Source: Candidatus Poribacteria bacterium | GTDB lineage: Bacteria > Poribacteria > WGA-4E > DTYX01 | Direction of reading: 5' to 3' | NCBI GenBank assembly: GCA_012961655.1 | Contig: DTYX01000100.1 | Location: forward strand, 1 to 12,751 | DNA length: 12,751 nt | Part shown: in pieces, positions 6,883 through 12,751 of the stretch | How the letters are laid out: every line of letters starts with the position of its first letter | How positions within the stretch are numbered: the first letter of the stretch is position 1 | The notes under the pieces: generated by a model | What the model was told of the DNA's origin: nothing | Seen by the model: only the letters and a program-made list of their open reading frames with translations | Databases searched by the model: none | Position numbers and translations under genes: made by a program

Positions 6883-8071
6883 CCACGATGACTTTATCTA
6901 ATTCTTCCTCGTCGAATTCAACGCCGAGTCCAGGGCCTTGTGGAATCTCAAAATAGCCATCTTCGCAGACAATCGGTTCCTTCAAGAGGTTATTGCCGAT
7001 GGGATTTTCGCCGCTGGGACATTCGCAGATGAGGAAATTAGGTGTTGCAGCGGCGAGATGCAGTGACGCCGCGATATGAACTGGGGAACCCATGCTGACG
7101 TGTGCTGCCCAGGGGATGTTGTAACTGTCCGCAAACATCGCAATTTTCCGGCATTCGGAGATGCCCCCTGCGCGGCATATATCGGGCAGGATAATATCAA
7201 TGGCGCGACTGTTGAGGCGGTCTCGGAATTGATAGCGATTGCATTCAGTCTCACCAGCGGCAATGGCTAAATCGAGGGTGTCGGAGAGCATTTTATAGCC
7301 CATGTCATCTTCAGGTGGCAGAGCATCTTCGAGCCAGTAAACGTGCAACTTTTCCAGTTCGCGCCCCAAATTTATGGCAGTGTAGGCGTCATAAGCGCCG
7401 TGCGCGTCAACGAGCAGATACGCTTCATCTGAAACTGCATCGCTTACAGCGGCGATGTTGTAGATTTCCTCTTCAAGACTTCCACGCCCTATGGACATTT
7501 TAATCGCGGTGAAACCTCGCTCATGAATGAACTTCTTTGCATTTTCAATTCGTTGCTCACTTGTCGCGCCGGGAAGTCCGGAAGCATAAGCCTTAATTTT
7601 GTCGCGGAAGGCGCCGCCTAGCAGTTTATAGACCGGCAAATTCGTCGCTTTGCCGAAAGTGTCCCAGAGCGCAATATCAACGCCGCTGATGGCTTCTGTC
7701 ATAAATCCTGTAGAGTGTCCGCGCAACCTCATGGTGGAGTACATCTTTTCCCACAAAACGTCGATTTCAAGCGGGTCTTGCCCGACTATCACATCCGCGA
7801 GAATACCGTCGATGATGGCTTTTGACACCTGCGGAGCTATCGGCGCATGAGATTCGCCAATTCCAGTTATTCCTTCGTCGGTGCTAATTTGCACCAACGT
7901 TGTCTGAACTCCCTGCGGATAGATGCAGATATGCCTTCGAGAGGCATAGTCGCTGGTCAGAACTCTCGATTCGGTCGGCGCTTTTTTCGGCACAGGCGTT
8001 TCTAGACCGGCAGAAGCAACATAACTTCTTGAAGCGTGAATGATGGTTGCTTTAACATCGGTTATTTTCAT
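6872..8071 (-). CDS. Enolase-superfamily enzyme of the mandelate racemase/muconate lactonizing group, probable sugar-acid dehydratase
   Basis: From the chosen ATG the protein has 399 residues, normal for the family; an in-frame GTG at 8137 would add 22 residues but lacks an equally good ribosome site and overlaps the upstream gene. An N-terminal capping domain (to ~130) precedes the barrel. The Mg ligands appear to be Asp222 (L-V-D-A-H-G), Glu248 (W-L-E-D) and Glu274 (A-G-E-T). Lys191 (A-I-K-M-S) sits on the second barrel strand, and Asp297 (L-P-D-I) with His324 (A-A-H-V-S-M-G) form the dyad typical of the mandelate racemase subgroup. The residue two after Lys191 is Ser, not the second Lys of the classical KxK motif. 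These enzymes abstract a proton alpha to a carboxylate, most often dehydrating or epimerising aldonate or aldarate sugars in the cytoplasm. The exact substrate cannot be read from the sequence. The gene lies 49 bases after the phosphohexomutase and overlaps the membrane-protein gene. Confidence 0.92.
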   Translation of the reverse strand: MKITDVKATIIHASRSYVASAGLETPVPKKAPTESRVLTSDYASRRHICIYPQGVQTTLVQISTDEGITGIGESHAPIAPQVSKAIIDGILADVIVGQDPLEIDVLWEKMYSTMRLRGHSTGFMTEAISGVDIALWDTFGKATNLPVYKLLGGAFRDKIKAYASGLPGATSEQRIENAKKFIHERGFTAIKMSIGRGSLEEEIYNIAAVSDAVSDEAYLLVDAHGAYDAYTAINLGRELEKLHVYWLEDALPPEDDMGYKMLSDTLDLAIAAGETECNRYQFRDRLNSRAIDIILPDICRAGGISECRKIAMFADSYNIPWAAHVSMGSPVHIAASLHLAAATPNFLICECPSGENPIGNNLLKEPIVCEDGYFEIPQGPGLGVEFDEEELDKVIVDDS

Positions 8072-8077
8072 TTTGTG

Positions 8078-8082
8078 TCCCC
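8078..8082 (-). promoter_or_regulatory. Ribosome binding site deciding the dehydratase start
   Basis: GGGGA on the minus strand lies six bases before the ATG at 8071. The protein then begins M-K-I-T-D-V-K-A, a typical start for this family, which favours this ATG over the upstream GTG at 8137. Confidence 0.6.
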
Positions 8083-8120
8083 ACTGATTGACTAAAAAGG
8101 TCGGCTTGCAATTGAAGAGT

Positions 8121-10046
8121 TTATGCAGCGCTTCCACTTTGATTCGAGCGCTGTTTTAGGAATTCTTGGGCTTCCTTTATGACATCTTCGATGAATTGTT
8201 TGAGTTCTCTGGAAAGCGAACGTTTTACCTCTTGTAATTCCGCTTCATCGCGTACTTCTTGTTTGAACTGTCCATAAAAGCGAATTTTGGGCTCAGTTCC
8301 GGAGGGGCGAATGGTTAGATAGTCTTCGTCGTCAAAGAAAAACCGGATTGAATTCGGTTCCACTTTATCAATTTCAGGTTTAATCGCTTTGCGCCCGCCA
8401 ATTTGAATTGACTCCTCTCCGGCTAATTTTCGCGCCCATTTCATTACTCTGTCCCGCTCAGTAACCGCCTGTAACCCGGAAAATTCAAGCGGGATATTAA
8501 CTGTGGCGTAGTAACCGTGATTGAGGTAGATGTCGTCCAGTAATTCCTCCAGCGACCTATTTTGACTTTTGGCATACGCATACACCTCCGCCATGAGAAG
8601 AGCTGCCAGAGTACCGTCCTTTTCGAGGGTATGTCCACCGACGGACATTCCGTTGCTCTCCTCGAAACCTCCTTCCCAATTTTCCTCGCCGCGCTCAAGT
8701 ACTCTTTCCGCGATATCCTTAAAACCGACGGGTGTCTCCTCTGTGCCATTTATCCCAAAATGTTCATTGGCAATACTTCGCAAAAGGTCAATTGTAACCC
8801 AACTCTTAACGATATATCGTTTAGTCCAATCAACAGGTTTTAATTTGCCGCTCTCTTCCAGCTCTTTTCGCTTCTTGAGCCGATACCACAGTAGAAGCGA
8901 CCAAGCTTCATTTGCCTGGAAAAGTTTCCAACTGCCGTCTCTCAGACGAAATTTAAAGCCCATTCTGTCTGCATCTGGGTCTGTTGCAATAATGACATCT
9001 GAGCGACACCCTTCAGCTAATTTAGTAGCCCACTTCAAAATTACATCCTCGGCTGGGTCGGGGCGGTCTAATTTTTTTAAATCCGGAAAGTTGCCATCAG
9101 CTTTGGCATGGCGTTCTACTATCTCCACTTGAAAGCCGTATTGTCGAAGTATCTGTGGAACAAGTTCTCGTCCTGTTCCATAGAGCGGTTCATAGACAAT
9201 TTTGATGTTGGGGCTATGACGGCGCACCATATCCGGGTCAAGCACAAGGCTTTCCACTTGCTGCATATACAACGAGTCAGCGTCGATATTAGCTATTCCT
9301 GCTTGGACATCCGCAGCGCCGCCAACGTATTTGATGTTCTTCGTTTGGGCTATGCTAATTTCCTTTACACTTTCTAAACTCACACGCCTTCTTTGCGCCA
9401 CGATGGCGTCTCGTTGCGCTTGGAGTAGTTGCGCGCCGTAATTATTGCCGAACTTAATCCCATTATACTCGGAGGGATTGTGACTTGCGGTATTGTACAC
9501 ATACAAGTACGCGCCTCGTTGTCTGACAAAGTGTGCAATAACTGGAATTGGTCGGTCAACGATGAACTTGTATACCTTGATATTGTTGGCGGCGAATATA
9601 TTCGCTTCCATTTCCGCGAAGCGGTCGGAATCATTGCGCACGTCATAGCCAACCACAACGCCGACATCGGCTTGTCCGGCTGCATTCACCACATCGGCTG
9701 CCGCTTGGGCATAGTAGCGTATCATATCTATATTGATGCCATTTGGTCCAGGACGCAGTTGCTGCCTGATTCCGGCTGTGCCAAAAACGACTTCAGCGCA
9801 GAAGCAATCAGTCAACAATTCCACTTCTTCCCTGAAGAGCATGGACAAAATCTTCATCCGCTCTTCATGATTATAGCCCTCTTCGCTCAGCCATGCCGCT
9901 AAACTCCGCAATGTATACTCTGCCTGTCCTGTTTGCAAACGCCCCTCCGCTACTTGCAAACAGAGAAATTGAGCGAGGCAGTCGACTTTGTTTCCGATAG
10001 CGGAACTTAAACGTTCGATAAGGTTAGAGGATAAATCTGTTATCAT
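8121..10046 (-). CDS. Alpha-D-phosphohexomutase (phosphoglucomutase/phosphomannomutase)
   Basis: This enzyme interconverts hexose 1- and 6-phosphates through a phosphoserine intermediate in the cytoplasm. All four family loops are present (numbering from the chosen Met, 641 residues). F-G-T-A-G-I-R is at ~88-94. The phosphoserine loop T-A-S-H-N-P has catalytic Ser188. The Mg loop D-P-D-A-D-R has Asp356, 358 and 360. The sugar-specificity loop is G-F-E-E-S-N-G (~460-466), and the phosphate-binding loop is R-P-S-G-T-E-P (~580-586). G-F-E-E-S-N-G resembles the PGM2/PgcA type acting on glucose phosphates. The protein is longer than the usual ~550-580 residues; about 87 residues precede the first motif, plausibly a helical extension. 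The ATG at 10046 has AAGGAGA five bases upstream; in-frame ATGs at 10070 and 10100 lack this. It is the first gene of a three-gene minus-strand unit, with CATAAT (10094-10089) as a weak -10 candidate. Confidence 0.95.
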   Translation of the reverse strand: MITDLSSNLIERLSSAIGNKVDCLAQFLCLQVAEGRLQTGQAEYTLRSLAAWLSEEGYNHEERMKILSMLFREEVELLTDCFCAEVVFGTAGIRQQLRPGPNGINIDMIRYYAQAAADVVNAAGQADVGVVVGYDVRNDSDRFAEMEANIFAANNIKVYKFIVDRPIPVIAHFVRQRGAYLYVYNTASHNPSEYNGIKFGNNYGAQLLQAQRDAIVAQRRRVSLESVKEISIAQTKNIKYVGGAADVQAGIANIDADSLYMQQVESLVLDPDMVRRHSPNIKIVYEPLYGTGRELVPQILRQYGFQVEIVERHAKADGNFPDLKKLDRPDPAEDVILKWATKLAEGCRSDVIIATDPDADRMGFKFRLRDGSWKLFQANEAWSLLLWYRLKKRKELEESGKLKPVDWTKRYIVKSWVTIDLLRSIANEHFGINGTEETPVGFKDIAERVLERGEENWEGGFEESNGMSVGGHTLEKDGTLAALLMAEVYAYAKSQNRSLEELLDDIYLNHGYYATVNIPLEFSGLQAVTERDRVMKWARKLAGEESIQIGGRKAIKPEIDKVEPNSIRFFFDDEDYLTIRPSGTEPKIRFYGQFKQEVRDEAELQEVKRSLSRELKQFIEDVIKEAQEFLKQRSNQSGSAA

Positions 10047-10051
10047 ATCTA

Positions 10052-10058
10052 TCTCCTT
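10052..10058 (-). promoter_or_regulatory. Strong Shine-Dalgarno site deciding the phosphohexomutase start
   Basis: AAGGAGA on the minus strand is followed after five bases by ATG at 10046. The site lies inside the longer open frame beginning at 10100, so that frame's first 18 codons are probably leader rather than protein. Confidence 0.75.
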
Positions 10059-10231
10059 TTGTAGATACATAATTTCCAGCCGATGTAGATTATGCCGCAT
10101 TCGCTTAAGTAGCTAACCACTGCGCCACAGAAACACGTTGAAACACAGATATCACGGGAGAAAGAAAACGTGAATTAGTTGATTGATTTGCAATCTCAAG
10201 GGATGAAATGGCTTCACGCGCTTCTTCGCAA

Positions 10232-11107
10232 TCATTTTGCCAAAGCAATACACACAAGTCCAAATACAATCACTATCGCGCCCACAATTTTTTGCCTTCC
10301 GCGCAATTCTTTCAGAAGCAATATTCCAAATAGCGCGCTGAAGAGAATGCTGGCCTCTCGCCCGGCGGCGATATAGCTGACTTTGCTTGGCGTCGCCATC
10401 GCGGAAAGAATTAATAAATATGTACCGAGACACATAACTCCGACAAGCCCGATGGTTCGCTTATTGGTCAGCCATTCACGACGTAACTCCTTGCGCTTGC
10501 GCAGCAACATCCATGGTGTGAGAAACAACACAGACAGAACGAACATCAGATAGATGTAAATGAATGGGTTAACAAACTGCACACCTCGCTTATCGACAAC
10601 AGTGTATAACGTTGTCATAACGCCAGTTGAAAATGATAATCGGACTGGTCCGTGTCGCATAGCTCGCCAGGCTTGCCATATCCCGCCCCATGAAAAATCC
10701 GGCAGATTAATGGTGTAGATTCCAAGTGCGACTAATCCAATGCCGCACGCTCCTAGAAGCGATGGAAATTCGCGCAGCCATCCAGCGGCTAAAAATGGCA
10801 CCAGCACAGGGGCAGTACCGCGGGCGATAGGATAGACGGTGGACAAATCGCCGCGTTCGTAGGCTGCGCCCAGAAACCAGAAATAAAACGCGTGAATCAA
10901 ACCGGTGGCAAAGATGTATATCCATCCATCAGTTGGAATATGATGGCTGCGCAACCAGTATACAAACGGCACGAAATAAATTATCATCGCCGCGATAATA
11001 AATAGCCATAGGAAGGCAAGTTTATCGCGGCTTTTCTTCGCTAAATAGTTCCAGGTTGCGTGCAGTAATGCAGCCAGCAAGACGAAAACTAACGCTATTG
11101 GAGTCAT
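10232..11107 (-). CDS. EamA/DMT-superfamily membrane transporter
   Basis: The 291-residue protein has about ten hydrophobic segments, the standard drug/metabolite transporter topology of two five-helix EamA repeats: near 3-20, 30-52, 62-83, 95-112, 116-134, 156-172, 180-202, 217-237, 246-266 and 271-290. A-A-Y-E-R-G-D-L-S-T followed by V-Y-P-I-A-R-G-T-A-P (81-100) is typical of the first EamA repeat, and the K-E-L-R-G-R-Q motif before the last helix (266-272) of the second. Members export or import small metabolites such as amino acids, nucleosides or sugars, and the substrate cannot be assigned here. The ATG has no clear Shine-Dalgarno site. It begins eight bases after the open frame ending at 11116, so translation might depend on upstream reading. 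The gap to the phosphohexomutase gene is 185 bases and contains no recognisable gene, so the two are probably not tightly coupled. Confidence 0.92.
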   Translation of the reverse strand: MTPIALVFVLLAALLHATWNYLAKKSRDKLAFLWLFIIAAMIIYFVPFVYWLRSHHIPTDGWIYIFATGLIHAFYFWFLGAAYERGDLSTVYPIARGTAPVLVPFLAAGWLREFPSLLGACGIGLVALGIYTINLPDFSWGGIWQAWRAMRHGPVRLSFSTGVMTTLYTVVDKRGVQFVNPFIYIYLMFVLSVLFLTPWMLLRKRKELRREWLTNKRTIGLVGVMCLGTYLLILSAMATPSKVSYIAAGREASILFSALFGILLLKELRGRQKIVGAIVIVFGLVCIALAK

Positions 11108-11115
11108 GGTGAATT

Positions 11116-11230
11116 CTATGCTACTCGCACGACAAACTTCAATCCTTCTCGGAACCAGTCGCGGAGGATAGTTTCCTCATTAGATGTTCTTTTAGCCGTG
11201 TCGCCGGCAGCTTTTGAAAGGTCAAGTTCC
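11116..11230 (-). other. Unassigned reading-frame tail, possible C-terminal gene fragment
   Basis: After the nitrilase-like frame stops, an overlapping minus frame reads protein-like sequence ending L-R-D-W-F-R-E-G-L-K-F-V-V-R-V-A before TAG at 11118-11116. It could be the C-terminus of a second broken gene joined by deletion, or a frameshifted end of the same relic. I do not recognise the family, and the upstream part of this frame looks non-coding. Confidence 0.3.
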
Positions 11231-11419
11231 GCATTTCTCGCCAGCCAGAAACGTCTTGCCGTAGCGAGCTTTGATTTTCCCATCCTGGTCAAAAATAGCC
11301 AGGCTGTTGTTCCAGACGCCATCAGTCTGATGTGCAGAACCGACGACCGCCGCGATGTTATTTTCCTGACACACATCGGAAATCTTTGCTTCTGCATCAA
11401 TGAATACCTGAGGGTCCAT
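11222..11419 (-). pseudogene. Internal fragment of a carbon-nitrogen hydrolase (nitrilase superfamily)
   Basis: A 65-residue frame reads like the middle of a nitrilase-fold hydrolase: N-I-A-A-V-V-G-S, then V-W-N-N-S-L-A-I-F-D (residues ~35-44), then G-K-I-K-A-R-Y-G-K-T-F-L and G-E-K. The Lys of Y-G-K (residue 55) would be the catalytic lysine. The preceding Glu region and the following Cys region of the Glu-Lys-Cys triad are both missing. A full-length member has about 260-300 residues. A TAA stands in frame just upstream and TGA follows, so this is a relic truncated at both ends. It sits between the aldo/keto reductase and the EamA gene on the same strand. Assignment rests on short motifs and is moderate. 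Confidence 0.6.
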
Positions 11420-11470
11420 ATTCTGCCCTTAACTCTTAACCCAATTACCCTGTGTTTGCTGTCGTGAAAA

Positions 11471-12445
11471 TCAAACGTCCAGCTTGAATATCGATTCCTC
11501 ACTTTGGTTTTGAGCTATCTTCTTGAGTTCCTCTTTTTCCACTTCGGTGATAGGCGTAATCTGAGAAGCTATCTCCATTGCCATTCTGAATAGCTTAGGG
11601 TCGCCTGGCGGGACGGCGGCGGTTATCGGCTGAGATAGCGTAAAACGCAACGCCATACTCGCCGTTGTCGGGTCAGATACCGGTTGATACCAACAGTTGG
11701 GGAACTCGTTTCTATCTGCATCTTTAGGCCATCTGTTCTTCGCCATCGCTTTGATGGCGAGCCGCGCGACGCCCTTCTCTTTCGCCTTTTCTACTACCTG
11801 CGGACCGAAGTTTTCCTTGTAGTAAAGGGCGAAGCTAATAGGAAAGAGGATAGAGTCGAAATCGAACCTATCCATCGCAGCCAGAGCCGCTTTCGCCGAA
11901 TGAGCGGAAAAACCGATGTGCTTTATCAATCCCTGTTCTTTAGCTTCCTCGAACGCCTCTACGGCTCCGCCCTCGCTGAAGATAGTCTCGACGTCTTGCA
12001 TATTTGAGATAGCGTGGAACTGGTAAAGGTCGAAGTGGTCAGTTTTGAGCCTTGTAAGCGATTGACGCAGTTCAGCGAAGGCTTCCTCTTTTTTACGCTT
12101 AGTTGTCTTGCACGCCAGGAAAATCTTATCCCTGTATCCTTTGAGAGCCGGTCCGAGAAGTTCTTCGGCTTTGCCGCCGCCATAAGTTGGCGCTACGTCA
12201 ACGTAATTGACACCCCTGTCGATGACCTCACTTATGAGATTGTTCACCTCGGGCTGCTGCATCCTTATCACTACGACGCCACCCAAACCTATTATGGATA
12301 GCTGCTCGCCGGTCTCGCCAAATGGGCGTTTCGGTATAATCTTCTCCTCCGGCGTTGCTGACAAACCGTCCTCGGTGAAATGTAAGCTGGCAAAAGCCCC
12401 AATGCCGCCAGCCGCTACTGTCTGCAAAAATCTTCTTCTATCCAT
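11471..12445 (-). CDS. Aldo/keto reductase with twin-arginine (Tat) signal
   Basis: The 324-residue protein starts M-D-R-R-R-F-L-Q-T-V followed by a small hydrophobic stretch (A-A-G-G-I-G-A-F-A), a twin-arginine signal of the kind that exports folded proteins. The mature part is an aldo/keto reductase (beta/alpha)8 barrel, beginning G-L-G-G at 53-56. The catalytic tetrad is visible as Asp83 and Tyr88 (V-D-V-A-P-T-Y-G), Lys113 (A-C-K-T-T) and His144 (Y-Q-F-H). V-D-V-A-P-T-Y-G and S-L-T-R-L-K-T-D-H-F-D-L-Y-Q are characteristic. Family members reduce aldehydes or ketones, usually with NADPH; the substrate is unknown. The C-terminal region carries a D-P-K-L-F-R-type segment near 292, as in related proteins. 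ATG is preceded by AGGGGAG at 12454-12460, eight bases away. Only 38 bases separate it from the upstream gene, suggesting co-transcription. Confidence 0.94.
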   Translation of the reverse strand: MDRRRFLQTVAAGGIGAFASLHFTEDGLSATPEEKIIPKRPFGETGEQLSIIGLGGVVVIRMQQPEVNNLISEVIDRGVNYVDVAPTYGGGKAEELLGPALKGYRDKIFLACKTTKRKKEEAFAELRQSLTRLKTDHFDLYQFHAISNMQDVETIFSEGGAVEAFEEAKEQGLIKHIGFSAHSAKAALAAMDRFDFDSILFPISFALYYKENFGPQVVEKAKEKGVARLAIKAMAKNRWPKDADRNEFPNCWYQPVSDPTTASMALRFTLSQPITAAVPPGDPKLFRMAMEIASQITPITEVEKEELKKIAQNQSEESIFKLDV

Positions 12446-12483
12446 CTTAATTTCTCCCCTTTCTTCTCCGACTCACAACAACG

Positions 12484-12751
12484 TCAACACGCCCTAATAT
12501 TCCAATCCTCACGCAGATATCCAGCCAAGCTGTCGTAATCCGGTTTCCATACTTTCCGTCCCATCTGTTCTTTCATCTCCTCATCTTTGAGAATATTGTA
12601 AGTGATTATTAGCGTTCTGTACGCAACCTGCTCCTCAATTGTCAACATGCCTCGTAAGTGGGGATACTGGGTCACCAGTTGAAATCCACCTCCCTTGCGA
12701 ATACCCTTCGGGTCACCGACGACTGGCGCATTCGCTGGTCTTACGGTTTGG
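12484..12751 (-). CDS. Unrecognised protein, C-terminal part, 5' end beyond right edge
   Basis: The frame is open from the right edge of the window to TGA at 12486-12484, giving about 88 C-terminal residues. The GTG at 12675 is therefore probably internal, since the codons before it also read as plausible protein (P-V-V-G-D-P-K-G-I-R-K-G-G-G). The visible part is polar and helical, with I-E-E-Q-V-A-Y-R-T-L and D-E-E-M-K-E-Q-M-G-R-K, and ends D-W-N-I-R-A-C. I do not recognise the family. It is directly upstream of, and in the same direction as, the aldo/keto reductase gene, so a shared transcript is likely. Confidence 0.65.
   Translation of the reverse strand, partial: QTVRPANAPVVGDPKGIRKGGGFQLVTQYPHLRGMLTIEEQVAYRTLIITYNILKDEEMKEQMGRKVWKPDYDSLAGYLREDWNIRAC

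Noticed and set aside
8072..8137. An upstream GTG start extending the dehydratase by 22 residues.
   Set aside because: The extension overlaps the phosphohexomutase stop and has no family similarity, while the ATG at 8071 has a well-placed GGGGA site and a typical N-terminus.
10112..10127. On the minus strand TGGCGCAGTGGTTAGC resembles a tRNA D-arm.
   Set aside because: The D-stem pairs only in part, and no anticodon arm, T-arm or acceptor stem follows before the phosphohexomutase start, so there is no tRNA here; at most a chance match or old fragment.
1..12751. Search for CRISPR arrays, insertion sequences or transposase genes.
   Set aside because: No regularly spaced repeats of 20-40 bases, no transposase motifs and no long terminal inverted repeats were visible.

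Overview
The window looks like a bacterial chromosomal segment of roughly balanced GC, with ATG and GTG starts, Shine-Dalgarno sites and short or overlapping gene junctions. The gene set is a GH116 glycosidase, an enolase-superfamily sugar-acid dehydratase, a large DUF6785-type membrane protein and a Tat-signal aldo/keto reductase. That mix is what I associate with sugar-scavenging, under-cultured phyla such as Candidatus Poribacteria, Planctomycetota or Armatimonadota. This placement is inference from gene content; the window holds no rRNA or other phylogenetic marker.

Layout. On the plus strand from the left edge: the C-terminal part of a type III-like restriction endonuclease subunit (to 1088); a decayed fragment of a DUF6785-type membrane protein (about 1135-1720), truncated at its 5' end and carrying an internal deletion and frame change; and an intact GH116 (GBA2/DUF608-like) glycosidase (1811-4474). 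A 461-base intergenic region (4475-4935) follows, packed with hairpins and short repeats. Everything to its right is on the minus strand. In transcription order from the right edge these are: the 3' end of an unrecognised gene (12751-12484); an aldo/keto reductase with a twin-arginine signal (12445-11471); a short nitrilase-family remnant and an unassigned reading-frame tail (11419-11116); an EamA/DMT transporter (11107-10232); then a compact three-gene unit. That unit is a phosphohexomutase (10046-8121), an enolase-superfamily dehydratase or racemase (8071-6872) and an intact 648-residue DUF6785-type membrane protein (6882-4936).

How the genes may work together. GH116 enzymes release glucose or related sugars from beta-glucosides or glycolipids. 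Alpha-phosphohexomutases interconvert hexose 1- and 6-phosphates, and MR-subgroup enolase-superfamily enzymes dehydrate or epimerise sugar acids. The membrane protein overlaps the dehydratase gene by 11 bases and is probably translated coupled to it. A sugar or sugar-acid uptake-and-catabolism neighbourhood is the simplest reading, with the DUF6785-type protein as candidate transporter; this is inference. The most notable points are that a relic and an intact copy of the same poorly characterised membrane family flank the GH116 gene, and that the convergent intergenic region carries an unusual array of inverted repeats. I see no tRNA, rRNA, CRISPR array, transposase or insertion sequence.
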